DNA of 64,000 nt from Primulina eburnea (taxonomy: Eukaryota > Streptophyta > Magnoliopsida > Lamiales > Gesneriaceae), in NCBI RefSeq assembly GCF_022965805.1, contig NW_027331402.1, positions 1-64,000 of the forward strand. Reading direction: 5' to 3'. Below the pieces are notes generated by a model. The model was given only the letters and a program-made list of their open reading frames with translations, searched no databases and was not told the origin of the DNA. The position numbers and the translations under genes are program-made. Below, piece after piece: positions 1 to 10,862 of the stretch (the stretch's first letter is position 1; each line of letters opens with the position of its first letter).

Positions 1-151
1 GAAGGAGGAGGTTGTCATGGGCAAGCCTAGGACTATTGTTCCTGGTCGCGATGTTAAATTCTTGAGCCACTTTTGGAATACTTTATGGGCTAAACTTGGC
101 ACAAAATTGTTGTTTTCTACTACTTGTCATCCTCAAACGGATGGACAAACT
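1..151 (+). repeat. 364-bp integrase-derived satellite, partial unit at window edge
   Basis: This stretch matches the 3' half of the tandem unit that fills 19132-29460 (Gly-Arg-Asp motif, then the block from GTKLLFS to DGQT), with a few substitutions at its left end. It stops at AAACT (147-151), the target-site duplication of element A1. The interrupted unit resumes at 10863. The array therefore extends beyond the left edge of the window. Confidence 0.9.
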
Positions 152-1768
152 TGTGACACCCTGACCCGATACAATTAAAATACAGCGGAATTTAAAATTT
201 TCTTTCAAACATGGAAGGAGTTTCAAAATACATTTTATAAAAGTGTTTACAAAATAACAACATGATCATTCCAATGACATAACAAAATACAAAATATCAT
301 TAGTGTGATCATGTTACAAAATGGTACAAAATAATCATCCTTCCAATCTTCGTATGCATATGACCCCCATCCACAGTCAACGTCCCGGTCCGTCGCTCTT
401 ATCTGCATCACATGAAAATAACTGAAATGAGAATAAATCTCAGCAAGTGGAACTCTTACATAGCAATGATACATAGTATACACTGTAAAACATGGCTTTT
501 AAATCATAAATACCATCGACTCTGAAACATGAATAACGTAGCAATAACTGTAGCAATAACAATGGCAATAGATAGCAAAACGATGGTATTCTCTTTTCTA
601 TGGTTGGATTGATATCAATAGTATCTGTAACTGTGGTTGCCAATATCCCATCGATATAAATCGATAACTGTGAGGGGATAAAAGCCTATGGTCGATGATC
701 ATCTAATTGCATGCAATGCCATGGCTATGATAAATCAATCCAATAAAACATTTGAATTCTCAATAGCATTTAAGGCCGTCGTTTCGCAATCTCATAATAT
801 ATCTTGTATTCCCTTTATAACAATGGTGAGACATACAATGCCTCCAATAGATAATCAATGAAATGAATACATAGCAATGGATCAATGGAAGGGAATAACA
901 CTTTGAAACCTTTAAAACACAATACATATAATATCATGTGAGCAAAAAGGATGAAATTCCACTTACTACCAATAGAACACCTCAAATAAGCTCTTGGTAC
1001 ACCACCTACAACAATAATCCATAAATAACACCAATATCAACTCTAGATCCACAAGTACAAGCCAAATAATCCATTAAACAACTCAAACATCAAATCCAAA
1101 ATAACCCTTAACTCAAAACCTCGTTAGAATCGCACCAAAAACTTACCTAAGCTTCCTTATACCACGGAGAACGATGATCTCAAGTCGGAAATCGAAACAA
1201 AGCCAAGAATCAAAGGTGGGAAGCAATTGAAATGGATGAAAACCCTTGCCAATGGAGAGAAAATCGGTGAAGAAGAGAAGGAATAGGATAAGGTATGGCC
1301 AACAACTCCCAAAAAGTGACTTAAAAACTCGCCCATACTTACACCGCGGGTGCGCCAACACAAGCACCGCGGGTGCGCCATGCTCTCGGCATACCAAAAT
1401 AATTCTCATGCACGATCACCGCGGGTGCGGTGCTACAATTACCGCGGGTGCGGTCTCACCGCGGGTGCAGTCCTTGCACTGCCGCGGGTGCGGTGATGCC
1501 ACGGCCCTCCAAAACCAAAATGATGAATAGTACACCGCGGGGGCACTCATCTAAGAGCGCGGGTGCACTCTACTCACGGCAATGAATAGTACAAACTCAA
1601 CTAAAATCGATCCGAAACGCTGAAACGAACAATCAACACCAACTAATACCTCAAATAAATAATAACCAATAATACTATAGCCCAAAACACAACTATAAAC
1701 AACTAATCATAAACCCAATTAACACAATAAAGCTTAAACCGTACCGTACACCGGGCTCGGCTATTACA
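152..1768 (-). repeat. LTR of A1 (3' LTR in element sense)
   Basis: It pairs with 9246-10862 at equal length (1617 bp). The plus-strand ends are TGTGACACC and GGCTATTACA. It holds a GC-rich motif cluster at 1342-1568. Short open frames inside it are not genes. Confidence 0.96.
1342..1568 (-). promoter_or_regulatory. GC-rich CCGCACCCGCGGT motif cluster in family A LTR
   Basis: About eight copies of a 13-14-bp motif (plus strand ACCGCGGGTGCG[G/C]) sit within 230 bp. The core CCGCGG is palindromic. Two ATGAATAGTA motifs flank the 3'-most copies (near 1524 and 1583). The same cluster recurs in the other family A LTRs at 10436-10662, 12496-12722 and 18703-18929, and in element B LTRs. A position in the U3 promoter region is inferred, mainly from B, where a TATA box follows the cluster. 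Confidence 0.6.
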
Positions 1769-1783
1769 ATCTCCCCTCCTTAG
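1769..1783 (-). other. Polypurine tract of A1
   Basis: In element sense this is a purine run (AAGGAGGGGAGAT) directly abutting the 3' LTR. It primes plus-strand DNA synthesis during reverse transcription. The GAGGACGAAAT context just upstream is typical of Tekay-type elements. Confidence 0.85.
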
Positions 1784-1808
1784 AGGAATTTCGTCCTCGA
1801 AATTGACG

Positions 1809-2224
1809 TCACGGCACGAACAACTCAGGATACCTCTCTCTCATCTCAGTCTCTGGTTCCCACGTAGCCTCCTCGATCAAATGGTTCCTCCAAAGGACTT
1901 TAACGATGCCGATCTCTTTGTTCCTCAATACTCTGACAGTGCGATCCAAAATCTGGACCGGAATCTCTTGGTAAGTCAAATTCGGCGTCAGGTCCAATGG
2001 CTCATAGCGAAGACATGGGAAGGATCTGCAACATACTTCCTGAGCATCGATACGTGAAACACATTATGGACTCTGTCAAGATCGGGCGGTAGGGCTAATC
2101 TGTAGGCTCGGTCACCAACTCTGTCCAATATCTCAAATGGACCAATGAATCTAGGACTCAACTTGCCCTTCTTGCCAAATCTCATCACACCCTTGAGAGG
2201 TGCTATCTTCAGAAAAACATGATC
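1809..2224 (-). pseudogene. A1 polyprotein, C-terminal fragment (integrase tail and chromodomain), frameshifted
   Basis: This is the part of the A1 pol gene separated from its body by C-na. It encodes the GPY/F-like region ([14 protein letters not shown]), the FHVSMLRKY block, and a chromodomain-like tail ending in [12 protein letters not shown]. Compared with A2 (GAAGAACATG near 13162), A1 has GAAGACATG near 2010. This 1-nt deletion shifts the frame after the block DPSHV, so the chromodomain lies in a different frame (1809-1997) from the preceding part (up to 2219). The tail would be lost even without the insertion. TGATC at 2220-2224 is one copy of the target duplication. Confidence 0.9.
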
Positions 2225-3004
2225 TGACGTGAATCTTTGTACGAATAAATAGCAAACACGATTAAAATTGAATCGCACCCTCTATTCAATTGCGAACAAA
2301 GAATCGTTGTTGTTTTCCCGATCTTTGAGACAAGTAATTGTGTAATATTCACCTCTAAATCACGAATGATTTAGCAACAAATATTAACGAAGGTAAACAA
2401 TCGAAATTCAAGCGAACCTTCAAAGAACTTGTCTTTGACAACCCGAGTGAAGAACAATCGACAAACGCCACAAAAGATAAATCTTTTGATAAGTTTGATT
2501 TTTGAAAAACACCTAAGTGTATTGGAGAGAAAATCTCACAATTTGATATCAAATCAATAATGAACAAAAGTTGAAAGTTTACATGGTCTTCTAGCATATA
2601 TATAGATAAAGGAAAATCTAAACCTAGAAATTGCATATTTAAAGATATCAAATCTACTTGCCAAAATAATTAAAACTCTAACCAAAATAATTAAAACTCT
2701 AATTTAAGAAAAATATTCTCTCCAAGTCGTAAAGGACACGGACCCCGTGTATGCCTCCGTGCTCGGGTCCGTGTAGGCTCTGTAAATCTCAATCTCGAAT
2801 GTATGAGACACGGACCCCGTGTACAGGTCCGTGTACACGTCCGTGTAGACTCGGTCAGCTTCTACTTGATTGTGATGCAACCCGAACCCTTCGAGTCTTG
2901 TTTCCAAGCTTTCATTGGTTGGATGAAGGGCAACATTCAACATCTTCAAGCGTCCTCTCGGGACTGGTTCTTGGAACGCATAGTGGCTGGCTAGATTCAC
3001 ATCA
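2225..3004 (-). repeat. LTR of C-na (3' LTR in element sense)
   Basis: A 780-bp LTR pairing with 4320-5099. It contains a short array of ACACGGACC / GGTCCGTGT inverted motifs around 2730-2856. The gag-like frame from the interior runs into it as far as 2704. Confidence 0.94.
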
Positions 3005-3849
3005 TTCTCCCTTTCTTTAAAAAGATTTGTCCTCAAATCTTGTCTTTCTTGATAGCTAGGAAGATCAACACATTTTATGCCATTTCCACAATCCTGCAAG
3101 TAGAGTTTAACAATGCTCGGGATGGAACCGGCTATTTCATTAAAATAAAATAAACCAACTTTGCACAGATGTACATGAAGTGGCTTATTCAAAATAAAGA
3201 AATGCTCATCCTCACTCTTTTGGGCCATACATATAATTTCTTCTTTTGTTTTTTCGGCCTCTTTTTCGCACAATTCTTTATTTTCATCGATGACCATCTC
3301 ACTCTTTTTACCACTCTTTTTTTCGGCCATCTCATTTTCTTTTTCTCTCAAATCATAACAAATTGATTCATCAATACATATTACATTTGTAGACAGTTGA
3401 GCAAAAGAAACAACTTGCATATCATCTAACAACTCACCCTCCACAGCATAACACTCAATAACCGCATTAGACACAATTGGAGTTTCAACATCAACATTCA
3501 AATCATCCACAAGTTTGGCTTCAAAGTTGGAAGTGGAATCCAATACCTTCACATCCTCATTTGGACAATGACTAATATCATGCCCAAACTCTAGACACCA
3601 AAAACATTGAATATCATAAGTACTAATTCTTGAAATTTTAGATGTACCTTGATATCCACGTTTTGAACTCCTTGCTGGTGTCGTCGTACGTCTCTCCTCT
3701 TTACTCATCCTTCCAATATCATACACTCGACCATACTTTTCTTTAACGCTACACTCAAGCCTATCAAACCTTTCATGTAAAGGCTTAAATTTTTCCACCA
3801 TTCTTTTTCCAAATTCTTCAAACAAAGACTGAAACTCACTATCAAGCAT
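2704..3849 (-). CDS. Gag-like zinc-knuckle protein of C-na, fused to a pol tail and reading into the 3' LTR
   Basis: The frame from the ATG at 3849 (MLDSEFQSLFEEF) is about 381 residues. The frame is open upstream, but there it only translates the poly(A) tract and the leader. It carries one CCHC knuckle, CFWCLEFGHDISHC (C-x2-C-x4-H-x4-C), about 80 residues in. An acidic, lysine-rich linker follows (EKKSGKKSE, KEAEKTKEE). A region resembling the stretch that precedes reverse transcriptase in related gypsy elements (PSIVKLYLQDC) is joined directly to the pol C-terminus (QDLRTNLFKERENDVN; family C copies have [17 protein letters not shown]). The enzyme domains were therefore removed by an internal deletion. 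The last 100 or so residues lie in the 3' LTR and include [14 protein letters not shown], encoded by the CACGGACC motifs. RNA binding or packaging is inferred from the knuckle only. Confidence 0.72.
   Translation of the reverse strand: MLDSEFQSLFEEFGKRMVEKFKPLHERFDRLECSVKEKYGRVYDIGRMSKEERRTTTPARSSKRGYQGTSKISRISTYDIQCFWCLEFGHDISHCPNEDVKVLDSTSNFEAKLVDDLNVDVETPIVSNAVIECYAVEGELLDDMQVVSFAQLSTNVICIDESICYDLREKENEMAEKKSGKKSEMVIDENKELCEKEAEKTKEEIICMAQKSEDEHFFILNKPLHVHLCKVGLFYFNEIAGSIPSIVKLYLQDCGNGIKCVDLPSYQERQDLRTNLFKERENDVNLASHYAFQEPVPRGRLKMLNVALHPTNESLETRLEGFGLHHNQVEADRVYTDVYTDLYTGSVSHTFEIEIYRAYTDPSTEAYTGSVSFTTWREYFS
3005..3018 (-). other. Polypurine tract of C-na
   Basis: In element sense AAAGAAAGGGAGAA ends exactly at the 3' LTR (TGATG...). 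It is the expected plus-strand primer. Confidence 0.85.
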
Positions 3850-3855
3850 ATTGCT

Positions 3856-3858
<3 letters not shown>

Positions 3859-3891
<33 letters not shown>
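3859..3891 (-). repeat. 33-nt homopolymer T run (A run in element sense)
   Basis: An uninterrupted T33, then AAA and nine more T, lies directly upstream of the C-na gag ATG (in sense, A-rich RNA just before the start codon). Its exact length is sensitive to sequencing error. Confidence 0.8.
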
Positions 3892-3900
<9 letters not shown>

Positions 3901-3908
3901 TTTCCGGG

Positions 3909-4183
3909 TGAACAGTACGCTACAGTACCGTGAACAGTACCGATAAGATGAATAGTAACTCCGGCAGCTGAACAGTAACAACGGCAATGAATAGTACTTC
4001 CGATGAATAGTAATTTTCCGGTATGAACAGTACGTCAGAAGAACAGTACTCTCCGATATGAATAGTAAATCCGAACCTGTGAACAGTGTTTCCGCCGCGA
4101 TGAACAGTGTTTCCTCCGCGATGAACAGTACCGTCGGATGAATAGTATTGCCGATGAATAGTGATTCCGGCTATGAACAGTAA
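3909..4183 (-). repeat. Leader array of about 15 TGAAYAGTA motifs in C-na
   Basis: Between PBS and gag, TGAACAGTA or TGAATAGTA (in sense TACTGTTCA or TACTATTCA) recurs about 15 times, spaced by short CCG-containing linkers. Approximate starts are 3909, 3931, 3949, 3969, 3988, 4004, 4024, 4041, 4059, 4080, 4101, 4122, 4139, 4155 and 4174. The same word occurs in family A LTRs. Its role is unknown; a structured leader, packaging signal or transcription-factor sites are possible. Confidence 0.8.
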
Positions 4184-4305
4184 TTCACGATTTTTTTTTA
4201 TTTATTTTTTTTTCAACAAATCCGTAGAAATCGCAACACGAAAATCGGTATTGAAAATCCTACGAAGAATTGAATGGATACTCTTACTTGAATCAAAAAC
4301 CTTGA

Positions 4306-4317
4306 GCTCTGATACCA
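4306..4317 (-). other. Primer-binding site of C-na (initiator-Met tRNA)
   Basis: In element sense TGGTATCAGAGC lies 2 nt after the 5' LTR. It is complementary to the 3' end of plant initiator-Met tRNA. Confidence 0.92.
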
Positions 4318-4319
4318 AA

Positions 4320-5099
4320 TGACGTGAATCTTTGTACGAATAAATAGCAAACACGATTAAAATTGAATCGCACCCTCTATTCAATTGCGAACAAAGAATC
4401 GTTGTTGTTTTCCCGATCTTTGAGACAAGTAATTGTGTAATATTCACCTCTAAATCACGAATGATTTAGCAACAAATATTAACGAAGGTAAACAATCGAA
4501 ATTCAAGCGAACCTTCAAAGAACTTGTCTTTGACAACCCGAGTGAAGAACAATCGACAAACGCCACAAAAGATAAATCTTTTGATAAGTTTGATTTTTGA
4601 AAAACACCTAAGTGTATTGGAGAGAAAATCTCACAATTTGATATCAAATCAATAATGAACAAAAGTTGAAAGTTTACATGGTCTTCTAGCATATATATAG
4701 ATAAAGGAAAATCTAAACCTAGAAATTGCATATTTAAAGATATCAAATCTACTTGCCAAAATAATTAAAACTCTAACCAAAATAATTAAAACTCTAATTT
4801 AAGAAAAATATTCTCTCCAAGTCGTAAAGGACACGGACCCCGTGTATGCCTCCGTGCTCGGGTCCGTGTAGGCTCTGTAAATCTCAATCTCGAATGTATG
4901 AGACACGGACCCCGTGTACAGGTCCGTGTACACGTCCGTGTAGACTCGGTCAGCTTCTACTTGATTGTGATGCAACCCGAACCCTTCGAGTCTTGTTTCC
5001 AAGCTTTCATTGGTTGGATGAAGGGCAACATTCAACATCTTCAAGCGTCCTCTCGGGACTGGTTCTTGGAACGCATAGTGGCTGGCTAGATTCACATCA
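4320..5099 (-). repeat. LTR of C-na (5' LTR in element sense)
   Basis: A 780-bp partner of 2225-3004. It abuts the interrupted A1 pol frame at 5100. By chance the A1 frame stays open into this LTR down to 4799. Confidence 0.94.
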
Positions 5100-8000
5100 T
5101 GATCGCCAACCTCGAACTTCAAAGGTCTGCGACGAACATCTGCATAACTCTTCTGCCTCGACTGAGCAGTCTTCATCCTCTCTCTGATAACTGCAACAAC
5201 ATCGGCAGTCTGCTGGACCAACTCGGGACCCAACATCTTCCTCTCTCCAACCTCATCCCAAAACAAAGGGGATCTGCACTTCCTGCCATAAAGTGCCTCA
5301 TACGGTGCCATGCCAATCGTCGCCTGGTAGCTATTGTTGTACGTGAACTCCACAAGTGGCAGCTTAGAATCCCAACTACCAGAATAGTCAATAGTACAAG
5401 CTCTGAGCATATCCTCCAGAATCTGAATGACTCTCTCTGACTGACCGTCGCTCTGAGGATGATAAGCTGTACTGAAAGCTAATCGAGAACCCAAAGCTCT
5501 GTGAAGACTCTTCCAAAACTCGGAGGTAAATCTAGGGTCACGATCAGACACAATCGACACGGGCACACCATGAAGTCTAACAATCTCGGCAATGTAGTCC
5601 TCGGCATACTGAGACATCGAATACGTCGTCTTGACTGGGAGAAAATGAGCCGACTTGGTCAATCTATCAACAATGACCCAAATGGAATTATAACCCCTCT
5701 GAACTCTGGGCAGACCAGTCACGAAATCCATGGTGATGTGCTCCCACTTCCACTGAGGAATCGGCAAAGATAGCAATGTCCCAGCAGGTCTCTGATGCTC
5801 AATCTTAACCTGCTGACAAGTAAGGCACTGAGAAATGAACAAAGCAATATCTTTCTTCATACCTGGCCACCAGTAAAGTCGACGAAGATCCTGATACATC
5901 TTCGTACTGCCTGGATGAATCGAATAAGGTGCGGTATGAGCCTCTGTCAAGACGTCTCTACGAATATCGTCGCCAGAAGGAACACAAATACGGCCTCTGA
6001 AAGTCACCAAACCATCACCATTCAGACTAAACTCTGAATTCCCTCTAGCCTCAGCTCTAGCTCTCAACTCTGTCAACTGAACATCAGTCGACTGCTCTCT
6101 ACGGATCCTGTCCGTCAAAGTAGATCGAATAACCAACGCTGACAAACGAGCAATGGTCCCTGGAATCACCAGATCAATCTCCTCTCTCTGCAAATCCATC
6201 AACAATGGTCTCTGAATCAAAGAACTCAAAGAAGCACTCGATTTGCGGCTCAAAGCATCAGCCACCACATTCGCCTTCCCTGGGTGATAGCTGATGGTCA
6301 CATCATAATCCTTGACCAGTTCTAACCACCTCCTCTGCCTCATGTTGAGCTCTTTCTGCGAGAACAAATACTTCAAACTCTTGTGGTCTGTAAAGATCTC
6401 ACACTTTTCGCCATACAGATAATGTCTCCAAATCTTCAGGGCGAAAACCACAGCTGCGAGCTCCAAATCATGCGTCGGATAATTCTTCTCATAATCCTTC
6501 AACTGGCGAGACGTATAGGCAATGACCTTACCTCGCTGCATCAACACTGCACCAAGGCCTCTCTTCGACGCATCGGTATAGACAACAAAGTCCTCTGAAC
6601 CACTGGGCAAAGAAAGAACAGGAGCTGTCGTCAATCTGTCCTTCAACTCCTGAAATGCACTCTGGCAATCAATAGACCACTCGAACTTCACAGTCTTCCT
6701 CGTCAGATTGGACAATGGCAGGGCAATCTTAGAGAAACCTGAAATGAAACGACGATAGTAACCTGCCAAACCAAGGAAACTGCGAACCTCTGAAACAGTG
6801 GTAGGAATAGGCCAACTCTGAATCGCCTCTATCTTCAATGGATCAACAGCAATGCCATCTCTCGAAACAACATGGCCTAGAAAAGAAATCTGATCCAGCC
6901 AAAACTCACACTTCTTCAGCTTGGCAAACAATCTCTTCTCTCGCAACAACTGAAGAACAACTCTGAGATGCTCGGCATGAAGCTCTCTGGTCTTGGAATA
7001 GATCAAGATATCGTCAATGAAGACAATGACGAAGCTATCCAGATAAGGCTTGAACACACGGTTCATCAGGTCCATGAAGACTGAAGGGGCATTGGTCAAA
7101 CCAAAAGACATCACAAGAAACTCATAGTGACCATACCTGGTCCGGAAAGCTGTCTTAGGGATATCAGACTCCCTAACCTTCAACTGATAGTAGCCAGACC
7201 GAAGATCAATCTTCGAGAACACAGTGGCACCATGGAGCTGATCAAACAAATCATCTATCCGAGGCAACGGATACTTGTTCTTGACAGTCACTTTGTTGAG
7301 CTCCCTGTAGTCGATACACAGCCGCAAGGAACCATCCTTCTTCTTGACAAACAGAACCGGAGCTCCCCAAGGCGAAGAACTCGGACGAATAAAGCCTTTG
7401 TCTAAAAGATCCTGCAACTGAGTCTTCAACTCCTTCATCTCGGTAGGGGCCATCCTGTACGGAGCCTTAGAGATAGGAACCGTACCTGGAGCTAAATCGA
7501 TCACAAACTCAACATCCCTATCCGGCGGCAAACCCGGAACATCATCCTCAAACACATCAGCAAACTCCCTCACCACATCAATATCATCTACATTCAACTT
7601 AATCAATCTATCAACATCCACAATAGAAGCAAGAAATCCATCGCAACCTCTACACAACAATCTCTCAGCCTCAAGACAAGAAATAAAAGGAAGGACCAGC
7701 GAAGTACCTGCACTGGCGAGCGCTCCTCCCTGGCCATCATCTGCAAAAGTCACCTTCTTAGCAACACAATCGATAACTGCACTGTAAGTCGAAAGCCAAT
7801 CCATGCCAAGAATAACGTCGAAAGCAACCATAGGGATAACAATCAAATCAGCGAAGACAACTCGCTCCTCAATACGAACAGGGCACGCAAAGACAATCGA
7901 TGTCGGGCACAACACGTCCCCCGAAGGCAAAACAACATTAAGATGAAGGGGAAGAATAGAAGGAACTATACCCAAAGATCTCAAAAATAATTCAGACATA

Positions 8001-9112
8001 AAAGAATGAGTAGCACCAGTATCAATCAAAGTAGTAGCTACTCTGCCTGAAATCAAAATAGTACTAAGGATCAATGAAGATTCACGATTAATACCTTCCT
8101 TCGTCATGGAAAAGATACGACCCTGCACCTTCCCTTGGCTATCTCCCCTCGGGCAATTCCTGGCAACGTGGCCTGCCGCGCCACAACGAAAACAAGTATG
8201 AGTGCCCAATCTGCACTCTCCTCGATGATGCTTACCACACTTTGGACACTGCGGCTTCTCAGGATCAAATGGAACTGGAACTGGCGGAGGTCTAGGACTC
8301 GACTCCATCTTGCCCTTGCCCTTGTAACGATCCCTGCCCCTCTGATTAGAACCCTGGCCTCTCTGAGCAATGGCCTGGTGTCTCTCTTGCCTCTCCCGGG
8401 CAATGTCCTTCTCATCCTGCTCGGCCAACAAAGCTTTGGATACAATCTCCTTGAAAGTAACAGCTTTGGACATGTTGATATCACGACGAATCTCCGCTCT
8501 AAGGCCTCGAATGAAATGAGCGCCCTTGTCCTTGTCGTTCGAAGCAATATACGGAGCAAATAGGCAACCTTCCTCAAACTTCAGAATATACTGGCCAACA
8601 TCCAAGCTCCCCTGTCTAAGTTCCAAGAACTCCGTAACCTTCCTCGCTCGAAGTGCGTCGGGGAAATACTTGTCGTAGAACAAGTCAGTGAACTCTGACC
8701 ACTTCAGTGTCGCAACATCAACTCCAACTTTCGTAGCATTCCACCAAATGCGGGCAGCCTTAACCAACATGAACACTGCACAGCTAATCCTGTCTTTGTC
8801 CTCATACTGGAGATGATCGAAGATAGCTTCAAGCGCCTTGACCCACTCGACAGCAACTAGAGGATCGGTGCTACCTGCGAATTCCGGTGGATCCATTCTC
8901 TTGAAAGCAGAAAAGACGGCATCAATGCCAACGGCCTGAGCAACTTGACCTCTCACTTGGCCTCGACCCTGACCTGCTCCTTGCAATCGGAGCAACTGCT
9001 GAATCTGATCGCTATGCACCTTGGCCTGCTCCTTAAGCAACTTGCCGAACTCGTCGACAACTCTCGAGGAAGAACTATCCTCACCCTCTGCCGCCTTACG
9101 CTTAGGAGGCAT
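5100..9112 (-). pseudogene. A1 gag-pol polyprotein, N-terminal 1337 residues, interrupted by C-na
   Basis: It starts at [10 protein letters not shown] (9112) and is open until C-na interrupts it at VGD (about residue 1337). It carries a retrotransposon gag region (about 70-240), a CCHC knuckle [14 protein letters not shown] near 307-320, protease LIDTGATHS, reverse transcriptase with VFIDDIL, RNase H with YTDAS and FTDHKS, and integrase with an HHCC region (H...H...CLTC) and a D,D-35-E core (ITMDF, SDRDPRF, GQSE). It is nearly the same as A2 along its length but has two extra residues (VP) in the proline stretch before the first Cys. The frame continues for about 100 residues into the LTR of C-na, which creates an artificial 1437-aa frame (4799-9112). 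The rest of pol is at 1809-2224. Confidence 0.95.
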
Positions 9113-9228
9113 ACTCTACAATTGCTCACAAGACACCAATCAATAAATATAACAATGGATAGATGCAAGAAAACATACCCGGACAGTTGAAAGTAGACGA
9201 AGTCATATGCATTGGTCCGAAGAACACC

Positions 9229-9240
9229 GCTCTGATACCA
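9229..9240 (-). other. Primer-binding site of A1 (initiator-Met tRNA)
   Basis: In sense TGGTATCAGAGC follows the 5' LTR after a 5-nt spacer (TTTAG). The 116 bp from here to the pol ATG form the leader. Confidence 0.92.
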
Positions 9241-9245
9241 CTAAA

Positions 9246-10862
9246 TGTGACACCCTGACCCGATACAATTAAAATACAGCGGAATTTAAAATTTTCTTTC
9301 AAACATGGAAGGAGTTTCAAAATACATTTTATAAAAGTGTTTACAAAATAACAACATGATCATTCCAATGACATAACAAAATACAAAATATCATTAGTGT
9401 GATCATGTTACAAAATGGTACAAAATAATCATCCTTCCAATCTTCGTATGCATATGACCCCCATCCACAGTCAACGTCCCGGTCCGTCGCTCTTATCTGC
9501 ATCACATGAAAATAACTGAAATGAGAATAAATCTCAGCAAGTGGAACTCTTACATAGCAATGATACATAGTATACACTGTAAAACATGGCTTTTAAATCA
9601 TAAATACCATCGACTCTGAAACATGAATAACGTAGCAATAACTGTAGCAATAACAATGGCAATAGATAGCAAAACGATGGTATTCTCTTTTCTATGGTTG
9701 GATTGATATCAATAGTATCTGTAACTGTGGTTGCCAATATCCCATCGATATAAATCGATAACTGTGAGGGGATAAAAGCCTATGGTCGATGATCATCTAA
9801 TTGCATGCAATGCCATGGCTATGATAAATCAATCCAATAAAACATTTGAATTCTCAATAGCATTTAAGGCCGTCGTTTCGCAATCTCATAATATATCTTG
9901 TATTCCCTTTATAACAATGGTGAGACATACAATGCCTCCAATAGATAATCAATGAAATGAATACATAGCAATGGATCAATGGAAGGGAATAACACTTTGA
10001 AACCTTTAAAACACAATACATATAATATCATGTGAGCAAAAAGGATGAAATTCCACTTACTACCAATAGAACACCTCAAATAAGCTCTTGGTACACCACC
10101 TACAACAATAATCCATAAATAACACCAATATCAACTCTAGATCCACAAGTACAAGCCAAATAATCCATTAAACAACTCAAACATCAAATCCAAAATAACC
10201 CTTAACTCAAAACCTCGTTAGAATCGCACCAAAAACTTACCTAAGCTTCCTTATACCACGGAGAACGATGATCTCAAGTCGGAAATCGAAACAAAGCCAA
10301 GAATCAAAGGTGGGAAGCAATTGAAATGGATGAAAACCCTTGCCAATGGAGAGAAAATCGGTGAAGAAGAGAAGGAATAGGATAAGGTATGGCCAACAAC
10401 TCCCAAAAAGTGACTTAAAAACTCGCCCATACTTACACCGCGGGTGCGCCAACACAAGCACCGCGGGTGCGCCATGCTCTCGGCATACCAAAATAATTCT
10501 CATGCACGATCACCGCGGGTGCGGTGCTACAATTACCGCGGGTGCGGTCTCACCGCGGGTGCGGTCCTTGCACTGCCGCGGGTGCGGTGATGCCACGGCC
10601 CTCCAAAACCAAAATGATGAATAGTACACCGCGGGGGCACTCATCTAAGAGCGCGGGTGCACTCTACTCACGGCAATGAATAGTACAAACTCAACTAAAA
10701 TCGATCCGAAACGCTGAAACGAACAATCAACACCAACTAATACCTCAAATAAATAATAACCAATAATACTATAGCCCAAAACACAACTATAAACAACTAA
10801 TCATAAACCCAATTAACACAATAAAGCTTAAACCGTACCGTACACCGGGCTCGGCTATTACA
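9246..10862 (-). repeat. LTR of A1 (5' LTR in element sense)
   Basis: A 1617-bp near-identical partner of 152-1768, with a GC-rich motif cluster at 10436-10662. It ends at TTACA, followed by the AAACT target duplication (10863-10867). Confidence 0.96.

Larger units (their letters stand above)
2225..5099 (-). mobile_element. Non-autonomous LTR retrotransposon C-na (family C derivative) nested in A1
   Basis: It is 2875 bp with two 780-bp LTRs (2225-3004 and 4320-5099) that appear identical, ends TGACG...CATCA, and target duplication TGATC (2220-2224 and 5100-5104). Element A2 shows the uninterrupted target at about 13370. It has a PBS at 4306-4317 and a PPT at 3005-3018, both in minus sense. 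The 1315-bp interior encodes only a zinc-knuckle protein fused to the tail of a pol frame. There is no protease, reverse transcriptase, RNase H or integrase. The first 150 bp of the LTR closely match the family C LTRs at 48030-48945 and 53550-54465, so family C is its likely autonomous partner. Confidence 0.93.
152..10862 (-). mobile_element. Full-length Ty3/gypsy Tekay/Del-type chromovirus, copy A1, carrying a nested insertion
   Basis: The element reads on the minus strand. It has two 1617-bp LTRs (152-1768 and 9246-10862) bounded by TG...CA, a polypurine tract at 1769-1783 and an initiator-Met tRNA primer-binding site at 9229-9240. A perfect 5-bp target-site duplication AAACT lies at 147-151 and 10863-10867, and removing the element restores a continuous 364-bp satellite unit. 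The two LTRs look identical except for about one base (A at 1478 versus G in the partner), so the insertion is young. It is inactive for two reasons: element C-na is inserted in the integrase 3' region, and a 1-nt deletion breaks the chromodomain frame. Without C-na and its duplicated target it is about 7.83 kb, the same as A2. Confidence 0.96.

Noticed and set aside
1143..1530. Overlapping open frames on both strands in family A LTRs (and their repeats near 10240, 12310 and 18520)
   Set aside because: They arise from the GC-rich motif cluster lacking stops. They are in LTRs, have no homology I recognise, and differ between LTR copies.
4799..9112. A 1437-aa fusion polyprotein with a novel C-terminus
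   Set aside because: The last roughly 100 residues come from the C-na LTR into which the interrupted A1 frame happens to read. It is an insertion artefact.
9229..9240. tRNA gene remnants at the TGGTATCAGAGC sites
   Set aside because: Only 12 nt match and they abut LTRs; these are primer-binding sites and there is no cloverleaf.
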